A stretch of DNA of 37,443 bases from Rhodocyclaceae bacterium (GTDB lineage Bacteria; Pseudomonadota; Gammaproteobacteria; Burkholderiales; Rhodocyclaceae), in contig JANJVS010000002.1 in the NCBI GenBank assembly GCA_024709955.1, forward strand, positions 1-37,443. Reading direction: 5' to 3'. The stretch's first letter is position 1; each line of letters begins with the position of its first letter. The position numbers and the translations under genes are program-made. The notes beneath the pieces were generated by a model, which was given only the letters and a program-made list of their open reading frames with translations, made no database searches and was not told the origin of the DNA. Positions 18,902 to 27,367 of this stretch are shown here, piece after piece.

Positions 18902-19923
18902 GTCAGTTCGTCCAGGGCGGCGAGCACGGCGGAGACGCCGACGAAGGGTTTCCAGACGCGCTCGCCGAACCAGGGCAGCGTCAGGCTGGGGCAGACCACC
19001 CTGCCGGGTCCCCAGTCCGGGCGCCAGTGGAACTTCGGGTTGCGCTTGCGGTAGATGGTGACCACGGGCACGCCCAGGAAGGAGGCGAGATGGCCGTTGC
19101 CCGAGTCGTTGGCGATCAGCGCGCCGGATTCGTAGACGAAGGCGGCCAGCGCGTCGATGCCGGGAAAGACCGGGGTGGGGAAGTCGTTGCCGGGCATGTG
19201 CGCCCAGCGCGCGTGGTTGGCCGGCGCGACGACGATCGCGGGCTCGTCGCCGCGCGCGCGCAGCGCGCGGCACAGGCGCAGGAAGGCTTGCGGCGGCCAG
19301 TCCTTGCGCCGGGGCCAGGCGGAGTCCGGGCTCACCACGATGCGGCGGCGGTGGCGGCGGTGCGCCAGGCCGGCGGGCGGCGTCAGCGCCACCTGCCGCG
19401 TCAGCCGCGCGAGGTGCATGCGTTCGCGCAGGTAGGCGAGGGTGATGTCCACCACGCTTTCGTCGGCGAACTTGCGGAAGCGGATCGGCCCGCCGCCGTC
19501 GAGCAGGCCGGCGAGTTCGGCGACGATCTCCGGCGGCCGGCTGGCGGCGAGCGTCGCCGTGAGGTCGTGGCGCCAGCTGGCCGGCGCGCGCTGGCAGACC
19601 AGCAGCCACTTGCGGCGCAGCGCGTCGAGCAGCCGATCGTCCATGCGGTCGCGCAGGAACTGCGGCGGGCTCACGATCGCCAGGTCGTAGTCCGCCAGCG
19701 CCGCGTCGAAGCCGTCGCGGGGCGGATAGGGGCGGATGTCGAGCTGGGGCAGCCAGTGCCGCAGCTGGTGGCCGATGTCGCCGTAATAGGTGAGCTGGTA
19801 GCCGTTGAGGCGCAGGTTCTCCGCCATCATCAGGTAGAGCAGGCCGTCGCCGAGGGAGCTGAAGGCCACCAGGGCGATCCGGGCGCGGCCCGGCACGGCG
19901 GGGGAGGCGGCCTGGTCGGTCAT
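18898..19923 (-). CDS. GT9 heptosyltransferase-family protein
   Basis: A 341-residue GT-B protein of the ADP-heptose:LPS heptosyltransferase family (GT9). Features are the N-terminal IALVAFSSLGDGLLYLMMAENL, the IVVSPDSAWPRRKDWPPQAF segment and the donor-site IANDSGNGHLASFLGVPVV. In WaaC and WaaF the corresponding motif is D-T/S-G-x-x-H-L, and this protein has the related DSGNGHL. It is clearly diverged from the WaaC in the same window, so it could add heptose III or another sugar. Overlapping starts tie it to its operon neighbours. Confidence 0.82.
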   Translation of the reverse strand: MTDQAASPAVPGRARIALVAFSSLGDGLLYLMMAENLRLNGYQLTYYGDIGHQLRHWLPQLDIRPYPPRDGFDAALADYDLAIVSPPQFLRDRMDDRLLDALRRKWLLVCQRAPASWRHDLTATLAASRPPEIVAELAGLLDGGGPIRFRKFADESVVDITLAYLRERMHLARLTRQVALTPPAGLAHRRHRRRIVVSPDSAWPRRKDWPPQAFLRLCRALRARGDEPAIVVAPANHARWAHMPGNDFPTPVFPGIDALAAFVYESGALIANDSGNGHLASFLGVPVVTIYRKRNPKFHWRPDWGPGRVVCPSLTLPWFGERVWKPFVGVSAVLAALDELT

Positions 19924-21044
19924 GGGCGGATGTCGCCGAGGGCGGCACGCACCATGGGCAGCGCGAAGAAGCGCCGGCGCGCGGCGGCGTCGGAGAAATC
20001 GGCCTCCAGGCGCTGCAGTCCCTCCGCGGCGATCCGCGCGCGCGCGTCGGCGGCGGCGAAGAAGCCGGCAAGCTTGTGCGCCAGCGCTTCCGCGTCGCGC
20101 AGCGGGAACAGCAGGTCGGCGCGCTGCACGACCTCGGGGGCGCCGCCGCAGTCGGTGGCCATCACCGGCACGCCGGCGGCCATGGCTTCGAGCAGCACCA
20201 TGCCGAAGGGCTCGTGGTCGGAACTGAGGACGAACAGGTCGAAGGCGGCGAACAGCCGCGCCGCCTGGGGCACCTGGCCGAGGAAGCGCGTGCGCGCGGC
20301 GATGCCGAGCTCCCGCGCCTGGGCCATCAGCCGGTCCCGCAGCGGGCCGCTGCCGACGATGGCCAGCAGGCTGTCCGCCGGCAGCTGCGGCAGCGCGCGC
20401 GCGAAGCCGGCGAGCAGCGTCGCCTGGTCCTTGTCCGGGTGCAGGCGGCCGACGTTGGCGATCACGGTCGCGTCCGGCGGCAGGCCGAGGGTCGCGCGCG
20501 CCGCCGCGCGGGGCAGCAGCGCGGCGCGCGCGGCGGCGACGTCGAGGCGGTTGTGCAGGGTCTCGATGCGCTCGGGCGGCCAGCCCGGCAGGCGGCGGCG
20601 GATGTCGTCGCGCACCGCGTCCGAGACGCCCAGCAGCGCGAGCCGCCGGCGGAAGGCGTGGGCGAACCAGCGCCGCGTCGTGCGCTTGTAGTCGCCGAAG
20701 GCGTGATGCACGCCGATCACCGGCAGGCCGGTGGCCAGGCAGGCGACGTAGATCGGCTTGGCGCGGTGGGCGACGACCAGCGCGAAGTCGCGGCTGGCGG
20801 CGATCTTCCCGAGCGCGCGGATGGCGGCCAGCTTGAGGCCGGCGACCGCGCGGCTGTCGTAGTTGAGGAAGACGACCTCGTCGGAGGCCGAGCCGGCCTC
20901 GACCGCCGGGTCCGGCGCGCCGGTCAGGTAGACCGTGAGCACCTTGTAGGGGCTGTCCCGGAAGAGCGCGGCGTACTGGCGGGCGACGTCGAGGAAGGGG
21001 CCGTAGTGGCAGTGGCAGAACTGCAGGATCCAGCGCTCGGCCAA
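19920..21044 (-). CDS. GT4 glycosyltransferase, possibly WapH-like
   Basis: A 374-residue GT-B enzyme. It has GVHHAFGDYKRTTRRWFAHAF, the hinge region VIANVGRLHPDKDQATLLAGF and the retaining-GT donor motif EPFGMVLLEAMAAGVPVMATDCGG. The start is TTG at 21044, four bases after the carbamoyltransferase stop. In Pseudomonas, as I recall, the carbamoyltransferase WapO is followed by the core glycosyltransferase WapH. The same order here suggests the same job, adding an outer-core hexose. That equivalence is inferred from order and length, not from an alignment. Confidence 0.83.
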   Translation of the reverse strand: MAERWILQFCHCHYGPFLDVARQYAALFRDSPYKVLTVYLTGAPDPAVEAGSASDEVVFLNYDSRAVAGLKLAAIRALGKIAASRDFALVVAHRAKPIYVACLATGLPVIGVHHAFGDYKRTTRRWFAHAFRRRLALLGVSDAVRDDIRRRLPGWPPERIETLHNRLDVAAARAALLPRAAARATLGLPPDATVIANVGRLHPDKDQATLLAGFARALPQLPADSLLAIVGSGPLRDRLMAQARELGIAARTRFLGQVPQAARLFAAFDLFVLSSDHEPFGMVLLEAMAAGVPVMATDCGGAPEVVQRADLLFPLRDAEALAHKLAGFFAAADARARIAAEGLQRLEADFSDAAARRRFFALPMVRAALGDIRP

Positions 21045-21048
21045 GGCC

Positions 21049-22797
21049 CTATCCCCGGTCTTTGACCACCAGCACGTCCTCCATGATCAGGTACTGGAGG
21101 TCCGAGCCGAAGAACATGTTCAGCGCGTCGGTCGGCGAGCAGATCATCGGTTCGCCGCGGCGGTTGAGCGAGGTGTTGAGCACCACGCCGTTGCCGGTGA
21201 GCTTTTCCAGCTCGACCATCAGGTCGTAGTAGCGCGGGTTGTAGTCGCGCTTGAGCACCTGGGCGCGCGAGGTGCCGTCCTCGTGCACGACCTCGGGCAC
21301 GCGTGTCTTCCATTCCTCCGCCACCTCGAAGGTGAAGGTCATGAAGGGCGCCGGATGGTCCGACTGCAGCATGCCCGGCCCGACCGTGTCGAGCATCGAG
21401 GGGCAGAAGGGCCGCCAGCGCTCGCGGAACTTGATCTGGGCGTTGATGCGGTCGGCCACGCCGGCCACGCTCGGGCAGCCGAGGATGGAGCGGCCGCCGA
21501 GGGCGCGCGGGCCGAACTCCATGCGGCCCTGGAACCAGGCGACCGGGTTGCCGGCGGCGAGGATCGCGGCGATCCGGCGCGGCACCTCGGCGTCGCCGTT
21601 GTCGATCTTTTCCCAGCGCGGCTTGTCGGCATGTTGTTCGCAGGCGGCGATCACCTGCTCGTTCGTATAGCGTGGGCCGAGATAGACATGCTCCATCTTC
21701 TCGACCGGCACGCCGCGCTGCACCGAGACGTAGGAGGCCGCGCCGATGGCGGTGCCGGCGTCGCCCGAGGCGGGCTGGACGAAGAGTTCCTTGAGCTCGG
21801 GCCGCGCGATGATCTTCTGGTTGAGCTTGACGTTGAGCGCGCCGCCGCCGGCGAACACCAGCTTGCCGGTCTCCCTGAGGATGTCGCCGAGGTAGTAATC
21901 CATCATCTGCAGCGACAAATCCTCGAACAGCTTCTGCATGCTCGCCGCGTAGTGGATGTAGGGATCGTCGGCGATATCGCCCTCGCGCTTCGGGCCGAGC
22001 CACTCGATCAGCCTGGGCGAGAAGTAGTAGCCCTTGCCCTTCTCCTTGTAGCGGCGCAGGCCGATGACGTTGACGTAGTCGGTGTTGACGATCAGCTCGC
22101 CGTTCTCGAACCTGGCGAGGCGCGAGAAGTCGTATTTCGTCGGGTCGCCGTAGGGGGCCATGCCCATCACCTTGTATTCGCCGTCGAGCATCTCGAAGCC
22201 GAGGTATTCGGTGATCGCGCCGTAGAGGCCGCCGAGGGAATCCGGATCGTAGAACTCCTTGATCTTGTGGATGCGCCCGTTCTCGCCGTAGCCGAAGAAC
22301 GTGGTGGCGTATTCGCCCTTGCCGTCGATGCCGAGGATCGCGGTCTTCTCCTGGAAGCCGGAGCAGTGGTAGGCGCTGGAGGCGTGCGTCAGGTGGTGCT
22401 CGACCGGCACGATCTCGGTCTTGTCCAGGTCGAAGCCGAGCCCGCGCAGGCATTCCTCGATGCGCGCGCGGTAGCGGCGGTAGCGGCGGTTGCCGTTGAG
22501 GATGGCGTCGATGCCGCGGTCGGGCGCGTACCAGTAGCGCTTCGCGTAGTGCCAGCGCGCCTTCTCGAAGATGCTGATCGGCGCGAAGGGGATCGCCACC
22601 GCATCGACGTCGGACGGCTCGATGCCGGCGAATTCGAGGCAGAACTTCGCCGCCTCGACGGGCATGCGGCCCTTGGCGTGCTTGTCGCGGATGAAGCGCT
22701 CCTCCTCGGCTGCCGCCACGAGCTTGCCGTCGATGTAGAGCGCCGCTGAGGGGTCGTGCGACACCGCGCCCGACAGCCCGAGAATGGTCAATGCCAC
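21049..22797 (-). CDS. NodU/CmcH-family carbamoyltransferase (WapO-like)
   Basis: A 582-residue enzyme that transfers a carbamoyl group from carbamoyl phosphate to a sugar hydroxyl, probably via carbamoyl-AMP. The N-terminal Kae1-like domain starts with ILGLSGAVSHDPSAAL (H14, D15) and has the metal-site motif HHLTHASSA (H134, H135, H138). It then has VFAGGGALNVKLNQ. The C-terminal domain has GRMEFGPRALGGRSIL and VVLNTSLN. In Pseudomonas aeruginosa a related enzyme carbamoylates heptose II of the core. This gene heads an operon of core glycosyltransferases, so the same role is likely. The start is GTG at 22797, divergent from waaC. Confidence 0.9.
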   Translation of the reverse strand: MALTILGLSGAVSHDPSAALYIDGKLVAAAEEERFIRDKHAKGRMPVEAAKFCLEFAGIEPSDVDAVAIPFAPISIFEKARWHYAKRYWYAPDRGIDAILNGNRRYRRYRARIEECLRGLGFDLDKTEIVPVEHHLTHASSAYHCSGFQEKTAILGIDGKGEYATTFFGYGENGRIHKIKEFYDPDSLGGLYGAITEYLGFEMLDGEYKVMGMAPYGDPTKYDFSRLARFENGELIVNTDYVNVIGLRRYKEKGKGYYFSPRLIEWLGPKREGDIADDPYIHYAASMQKLFEDLSLQMMDYYLGDILRETGKLVFAGGGALNVKLNQKIIARPELKELFVQPASGDAGTAIGAASYVSVQRGVPVEKMEHVYLGPRYTNEQVIAACEQHADKPRWEKIDNGDAEVPRRIAAILAAGNPVAWFQGRMEFGPRALGGRSILGCPSVAGVADRINAQIKFRERWRPFCPSMLDTVGPGMLQSDHPAPFMTFTFEVAEEWKTRVPEVVHEDGTSRAQVLKRDYNPRYYDLMVELEKLTGNGVVLNTSLNRRGEPMICSPTDALNMFFGSDLQYLIMEDVLVVKDRG

Positions 22798-22800
22798 TGG

Positions 22801-22846
22801 TTGGATTCCGGCAAAAGCGCGAAGTATACAGGCCGGCCACTATAAT
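22801..22846 (+). promoter_or_regulatory. Candidate waaC promoter(s)
   Basis: Two overlapping options lie in the 58-base divergent gap. The better one is TTGGAT (22801-22806), an 18-base spacer and TATACA (22825-22830). It would start transcription about 20 bases before the ATG at 22856. A perfect TATAAT lies at 22841-22846, but used as a -10 it would leave almost no leader. Confidence 0.45.
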
Positions 22847-22855
22847 CCGCCCGCC

Positions 22856-23824
22856 ATGCGCATCCTGCTCGTCAAAACCTCCTCGCTGGGCGACGTGATC
22901 CACAACCTGCCGGTCGCCAGCGACATCCGGCGGCGCCTGCCGGAGGCGCGCATCGGCTGGGTGGTGGAAGAGAACTTCGCCGAAATCCCGCGCCTGCATC
23001 CCGCCGTGGAACAGGTCTTCCCCGTCGCCGTGCGGCGCTGGCGCAAGCGCCTGCTTTCCGCCGCCACCTGGCGCGAGATCGGCGCGTATCGCCGCGCGGT
23101 GCACCGTCCCGCCGGCGCCGACTTCTGGGACGCCGTGCTCGACACCCAGGGCCTCGTCAAAAGCGCCCTGCTCGCGGCCCAGGCGCGCGGCCCGAAGCTC
23201 GGCCACGCGGCCTCTTCCGCGCGCGAGCCCCTCGCCGCGCGTTTTTACGAGCGCGGCTGCGACATCCCGAAAGCCCTGCACGCGGTCGAGCGCAACCGCC
23301 GCCTCGCCGCCGCCGCCCTCGGCTACGCGCTCGACGACCTGCCGCTCGACTACGGCATCGCCGCGCCGCCGCTGCAGGCCGACTGGCTGCCGAAGGGAGA
23401 CTACGCCGTGCTGCTCACCGCCACCAGCCGCGCCGATAAGGAATGGCCCGAGGCGGACTGGCGCGCCCTCGGCGCCGCCCTCAACGCCACCGGCCTGCGC
23501 TGCGTGCTGCCCGGCGGCAGCCCGGCCGAGCGCGCGCGCGCCGCGCGGCTGGCGCAGGACCTCGGCCGCGCCGTCGCCGCGCCGCCGCTGAACCTGACCG
23601 AGCTGGCCGGACTGATGGCCGGCGCGCGCATCGTCGTCGGCGTGGACACCGGCCTCGTGCATCTGGCCGCCGCGCTGGCGCGCCCGACCCTCGCCCTCTA
23701 CCGCGGCTCCGACCCCGCGCTCACCGGCGTGCTCGGCGGCGGCGCCTACCTCAACCTCGGCGGCCTCGGCGCGCCGCCCGGCGCGGCGGAAGTCGTGGCC
23801 GCCGCCCTGCGTCTCGCCGACTGA
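22856..23824 (+). CDS. waaC: LPS heptosyltransferase I (WaaC)
   Basis: Adds the first L-glycero-D-manno-heptose to Kdo in the cytoplasm (GT9). The 322-residue protein starts MRILLVKTSSLGDVIHNLPV and has AVLDTQGLVKSALLA, the lysine segment TATSRADKEWPEADW, and the donor motif GVDTGLVHLAAAL. The ATG at 22856 lies just after the promoter. An in-frame ATG at 22784 would fall inside the divergent carbamoyltransferase start. Residues 83-90 (HRPAGADF), immediately before the conserved WDAVLDTQG strand, are encoded by a copy of the dispersed repeat. I recall relatives as shorter here. The stop overlaps the waaA start (ATGA). Confidence 0.95.
   Translation: MRILLVKTSSLGDVIHNLPVASDIRRRLPEARIGWVVEENFAEIPRLHPAVEQVFPVAVRRWRKRLLSAATWREIGAYRRAVHRPAGADFWDAVLDTQGLVKSALLAAQARGPKLGHAASSAREPLAARFYERGCDIPKALHAVERNRRLAAAALGYALDDLPLDYGIAAPPLQADWLPKGDYAVLLTATSRADKEWPEADWRALGAALNATGLRCVLPGGSPAERARAARLAQDLGRAVAAPPLNLTELAGLMAGARIVVGVDTGLVHLAAALARPTLALYRGSDPALTGVLGGGAYLNLGGLGAPPGAAEVVAAALRLAD
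23103..23124 (+). repeat. Dispersed 23-bp repeat, copy 5 (inside waaC)
   Basis: Starts ACCGTCCCGCC and ends GCCGACTT, then C. It matches copy 3 except for the last base. It is sense to waaC but in a different frame from copy 3, encoding HRPAGADF (residues 83-90) with its flanking C. Confidence 0.88.
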
Positions 23825-25104
23825 TGGCGCGCCTGCTCTACACCCTCGCCGTCCACGCCCTGCTGCCCTGGGCCATGCTGCACCTCTTGTGGCGCGCGCG
23901 GCGCCAGCCGGAATACCTGCGCCACTGGGGCGAGCGCTTCGGCGTTTACCCGCGCACCCGGCCGGCCGGCCCGATCATCTGGATTCACGCGGTCTCCGTC
24001 GGCGAGACCCGCGCCGCCCAGCCCCTCGTCGCCGCGCTGCGCGCGCGCTATCCGGACCACCGCATCCTGTTCACCCACATGACGCCCACCGGACGCGCGA
24101 CTTCGGAGGCGCTGTTCGGCGCCGCGGTCGAGCGCGTCTACCTGCCCTACGACATGCCCTGGGCGATGCGCCGCTTCCTGCGGCATTACCGGCCCGCCCT
24201 CGGCCTGGTCATGGAGACCGAGCTCTGGCCCAACCTGATCGCCGCCTGCCGGGACGCGGCGGTGCCGCTGCTGCTGGTCAACGCGCGGCTGTCGGAAAAA
24301 TCGGCGCGGCGCTACGCCCGCTTCCCGGCGCTGACGCGCGGCGCGCTGCAGGGTCTCGGAGCGATCGCCGCCGGCGGCGCGGCGGACGCGCGGCGCCTGC
24401 GCGAACTCGGCGCCGCCGAGGTCGCGGTGCTCGGCAACATGAAGTTCGACATCGCGCCGCCGGCGGCGCAGCTGGAACTTGGCCTGCGCCTGCGCGAGCG
24501 CTGCGGCGGCCGCCCCGTTTTCCTCTGCGCCAGCAGCCGCGAGGGCGAGGAGGCGCTGATCCTCGATGCGTGGAAGGCCACCCAAAATCTCGGTTCTGGC
24601 GACACGGTGGCCGCGCCGCTGCTCGCCATCGTGCCGCGCCATCCGCAGCGCTTCGACGAGGTGGCGCGCCTGATCGAGGCGCGCGGCTTCGCGCTGCAGC
24701 GCCGCTCCGACGAACGGCCGGTTGCCGCCGCCACCCAGGTCTGGCTCGGCGACAGCATGGGCGAGATGTTCGCCTACTACGCGGCGGCGGACGTCGCCTT
24801 TGTCGGCGGCAGCCTGCTGCCCTTCGGCAGCCAGAATCTCATCGAGGCCTGCGCCGTCGGCACGCCGGTGCTGCTCGGTCCCTCGACCTACAACTTCGCC
24901 GAGGCCGCGCAAGCGGCGCTGGCCGCCGGCGCCGCGCGCCAGGTGGCCGACGCGGAGGAACTCGTCGCGGCCGCGCTGGCGCTGCTCGCCGACCAGCCCG
25001 CGCGCGCCGCGATGGGCGCCGCCGGCCGCGCCTTCAGCGCCGGGCATCGCGGCGCCACCCAGCGCACGCTGGCGCTGCTGGAAAACTTCGTCGCCCCCGC
25101 CTGA
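23824..25104 (+). CDS. waaA: 3-deoxy-D-manno-octulosonic acid (Kdo) transferase
   Basis: Inner-membrane-associated GT30 enzyme that adds Kdo from CMP-Kdo to lipid IVA. The 426-residue product has an N-terminal hydrophobic anchor, the acceptor segment WIHAVSVGETRAA with the general base E61, LVMETELWPNLI, and C-terminal VGGSLLPFGSQNLIEACAVGTPV with the donor-site residues. It overlaps waaC by ATGA. Residues 254-262 (QNLGSGDTV), in the loop before LLAIVPRHPQRF, correspond to a divergent copy of the dispersed repeat. They look like an insertion in a variable loop. Confidence 0.96.
   Translation: MARLLYTLAVHALLPWAMLHLLWRARRQPEYLRHWGERFGVYPRTRPAGPIIWIHAVSVGETRAAQPLVAALRARYPDHRILFTHMTPTGRATSEALFGAAVERVYLPYDMPWAMRRFLRHYRPALGLVMETELWPNLIAACRDAAVPLLLVNARLSEKSARRYARFPALTRGALQGLGAIAAGGAADARRLRELGAAEVAVLGNMKFDIAPPAAQLELGLRLRERCGGRPVFLCASSREGEEALILDAWKATQNLGSGDTVAAPLLAIVPRHPQRFDEVARLIEARGFALQRRSDERPVAAATQVWLGDSMGEMFAYYAAADVAFVGGSLLPFGSQNLIEACAVGTPVLLGPSTYNFAEAAQAALAAGAARQVADAEELVAAALALLADQPARAAMGAAGRAFSAGHRGATQRTLALLENFVAPA
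24584..24608 (-). repeat. Possible divergent copy of the dispersed repeat (inside waaA)
   Basis: On the minus strand it begins CACCGTGTCGCCAG and ends CCGAGATTTT. Compared with the clear copies it has one extra base and several substitutions. It keeps the CACCG left end, the CGCCAG middle and the T-rich right end. It may be a second sub-family or a decayed copy. Confidence 0.45.
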
Positions 25105-25226
25105 CCGGCGCGGGCGATCGGCGGGAACTTTTTCCGCAGCGGGGCGTCGGCTAAAGGAAGGGGAGAGTCATGCCGACGGTTCGCGGGTGGCTTTCATGCC
25201 ATTACCGCTACTGGAGGAGTCGATCC

Positions 25227-25670
25227 ATGACGAAGAAAACATCGCTTGCCCTGCTGCTCGCCGCCCTGTGCCTGCCCGGCGCCGCCTCCGCCCTGTGCGT
25301 CGGCGTGTCCGAGGCCAACCTGCGCCAGGGCCCGGGCACGCGCCACGAAAAAAGCTGGACCGTCTACAAGTACATGCCGCTCGAATCGCTGGGCCGGCAG
25401 GGGCGCTGGTATCGCGTCAAGGACGTGGATGGCGATGTGCATTGGGTGAATCGCCGGCTGGTGACGCAGGCGATGCGCTGCGCCGTGGTGAAGGCCCAGC
25501 GCGCCAACGTGCGCACCGGGCCCGGCACGCACCATGCCCGGGCGCCGCTCGGCACGGTCGAGAGGTATTACGCCTTCCGCGTCATCGGCCGCGAGGGCAG
25601 GTGGGTGCGGGTGCAGGACGAGCTGCGCAACCGGGGCTGGATTGCCCGGGCGCTGCTGTGGATACGCTGA
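25227..25670 (+). CDS. Secreted protein with two bacterial SH3 domains
   Basis: A 147-residue protein with a clear signal peptide (MTKKTSLALLLAALCLPGAASA) and two SH3b repeats. The first (about 23-80) contains SEANLRQGPGTRHEKSW and RWYRVKDVDG. The second (about 84-147) contains QRANVRTGPGTHHAR and RWVRVQDE. SH3b domains bind peptidoglycan or peptides, so a periplasmic cell-wall role is likely. The ATG at 25227 has GGAGGAG seven bases upstream. An in-frame ATG at 25170 also has a purine-rich site, but would put 19 extra basic residues before the signal peptide. A weak hairpin (25121-25137) lies between waaA and this gene. Confidence 0.85.
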   Translation: MTKKTSLALLLAALCLPGAASALCVGVSEANLRQGPGTRHEKSWTVYKYMPLESLGRQGRWYRVKDVDGDVHWVNRRLVTQAMRCAVVKAQRANVRTGPGTHHARAPLGTVERYYAFRVIGREGRWVRVQDELRNRGWIARALLWIR

Positions 25671-25680
25671 CGGACGCGGT

Positions 25681-27009
25681 TTATTCCAGCAGCGCGTTGA
25701 TCGCCGCGAGGTCGTCCACCGTCAGGGTGCCGGCGGCGGCCTTGAGCCGGAGCTGGGCGACCAGGGTGTCGAGGCGCGCCTTGGCGAGCTTCTGGCGCGT
25801 GTCGAAGAGCTGGCTCTGGGCGTTCAGCACGTCGATGTTGATGCGCACGCCGACCTCGTAGCCGAGCTTGTTGGATTCGACCGCGAGCTGGGATGAGGCG
25901 ACGCCGGCTTCGAGGGCGCGCACCTGGGCGAGGCCGGCGCTGACGCCGAGATAGGCCTGGCGCGCGCCAAGAGTCGCGGAACGGCGCGCGTTGTCGAGAT
26001 CGGCGCGCGCCTTTTCGTTGAGGGCGACGGCCTCGCGTTCCTTCGAGGCGGTGGCGCCGCCGGCGAACAGCGGCACGGCGAGCTGCAGGCCGATGGTGTT
26101 GCTCCGGGTATCGCTGCCGCTGCCGGTGGTGGAGCTGTAGCCGGTGCCGCTCTTGCCGTGGCTGGCGACCAGGTCGAGGGTCGGGAAGTGGCCGGCGCGC
26201 TGCTTCTCGATCTCGCGCGCGGCGACTTCGAAATTGGTCTGGGCGAGCTGCACGGACAGGTTGCCGCCCTCGGCGGATTCGACCCACTTGGCGATGTCGT
26301 CGGGCTGCGGGCGGCCGATCTGCACCGCGGGCTTGAGGCCCTTGAGGGTCTCGGGTTCCTTGCCGGTGAGGGTGCGCAGGGTCTGGCGCTTCACCGCGAG
26401 GTCGTTCTCGGCGGCGATCACCTGGGCGTCGGCGAGGTCGTAGCGCGCCTGGGCCTCGTGGGTGTCGGTGATGGTGGCGGTGCCGACCTCGAAGTTGCGC
26501 TTGGCCGATTCGAGTTGCTCGGCGATGGCGGTCTTCTGCGCCTGGGCGGTGGCGAGGGTTTCCTGGGCCAGCAGCACGTCGAAATAAGCCTGGGTGGCGC
26601 GCAGCATCAGGTCCTGGCCGGCCAGGGTGAACTGCAGTTCGGCGGCGGCGGCGGCGAGTTCGGCCTGCTTGTAGCCGACCCAGTTCTGCCAGCGGAACAG
26701 CGGCTGGGAGAGGGAGACGTTCCAGCCGTTGTTGTTGTACTCGACGCCGCGTGTCGTGCCGGTGGCGCGCGCGGTGGCCTCGACGTCGTTCCACGTGGTG
26801 CTGGCGGAGAGGCCGAGGGTTGGCAGCAGGCCGGCGCGGCCCTGGGGCAGCTTCTCCAGGCCGGCGTCGCGCTGCGCGCGCGCGGCGGCGTACTGGGCGT
26901 CGAAGGCGGCGGCGTCGCGGTAGACCTGCAGCAGGTCGGCGGCGGCACGAGCATTCAGCGCGCTGCCGGCGAAGGCAAGGGCGATCATGAGTTTGAGGGA
27001 ATGCTTCAT
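25681..27009 (-). CDS. tolC: TolC-family outer-membrane efflux/secretion channel
   Basis: A 442-residue protein with signal peptide MKHSLKLMIALAFAGSALNARA. The two long repeated helical halves are typical of outer-membrane factors: LQVYRDAAAFDAQYAAARAQRDAG near the N-terminus, VSLSQPLFRWQNW, and LQLAVPLFAGGATASKEREAV in the second half. It forms the trimeric outer-membrane exit duct for RND pumps or type I secretion. It is the last gene of the minus-strand run that includes two RND pumps, and is likely their partner. Its end lies 10 bases from the convergent SH3 gene. Confidence 0.92.
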   Translation of the reverse strand: MKHSLKLMIALAFAGSALNARAAADLLQVYRDAAAFDAQYAAARAQRDAGLEKLPQGRAGLLPTLGLSASTTWNDVEATARATGTTRGVEYNNNGWNVSLSQPLFRWQNWVGYKQAELAAAAAELQFTLAGQDLMLRATQAYFDVLLAQETLATAQAQKTAIAEQLESAKRNFEVGTATITDTHEAQARYDLADAQVIAAENDLAVKRQTLRTLTGKEPETLKGLKPAVQIGRPQPDDIAKWVESAEGGNLSVQLAQTNFEVAAREIEKQRAGHFPTLDLVASHGKSGTGYSSTTGSGSDTRSNTIGLQLAVPLFAGGATASKEREAVALNEKARADLDNARRSATLGARQAYLGVSAGLAQVRALEAGVASSQLAVESNKLGYEVGVRINIDVLNAQSQLFDTRQKLAKARLDTLVAQLRLKAAAGTLTVDDLAAINALLE

Positions 27010-27034
27010 GCTGGACTCCGGAGGGGTGGTTTTT

Positions 27035-27367
27035 TTAATAAGTCGGGGCGGCGGGATCGACGTCGCGCGACCAGGCGGCCATGCCGCCGTAGAGGTTGAT
27101 GACGTTCTGGAAGCCCTGGTGTTCGAGGAACATCGCCACCTGGTAGCTGCGCGCGCCGTGGTGGCAGATCACCACGGTCTCGGCGTCGCGCCGCAGCTCC
27201 AGGTAGCGCGCCGGGATCGAGCGCATCGGCATCAGCTTGGCGCCGGGGATGCGCACCACGTCGAACTCCCAGGGCTCGCGCACGTCGATCAGCACCGGCG
27301 CCGGGCGCTGGCCGGCCTGGGCCGCGTCGAGCCATTCCTTGAGCTGGGCGGCGGTCAGCTGCTTCAT
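27035..27367 (-). CDS. Rhodanese-like sulfurtransferase domain protein
   Basis: A 110-residue single rhodanese domain. It has VLIDVREPWEFDVVRIPGA near the N-terminus, the catalytic cysteine C68 in VVICHHGARSYQVA, and the NLYGGMAAWS end motif. Single-domain rhodaneses move sulfane sulfur from thiosulfate or another donor to thiols or cyanide. The ATG overlaps the last base of the preceding stop (TGATG), so it is translationally coupled to the Pcm-like gene. In betaproteobacteria this gene is commonly found between pcm and tolC, as I recall. The physiological substrate is unknown. Confidence 0.92.
   Translation of the reverse strand: MKQLTAAQLKEWLDAAQAGQRPAPVLIDVREPWEFDVVRIPGAKLMPMRSIPARYLELRRDAETVVICHHGARSYQVAMFLEHQGFQNVINLYGGMAAWSRDVDPAAPTY

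Noticed and set aside
22841-22846. TATAAT as the sole waaC -10 box, implying a leaderless mRNA
   Set aside because: It lies only 9 bases before the ATG. The TTGGAT/TATACA pair just upstream gives a normal leader, so leaderless expression is not supported.
25121-25137. Hairpin GCGGGAA/TTTCCGC after waaA as a terminator
   Set aside because: The stem is short with a G-T pair, and it is followed by GC-rich sequence rather than a T run.
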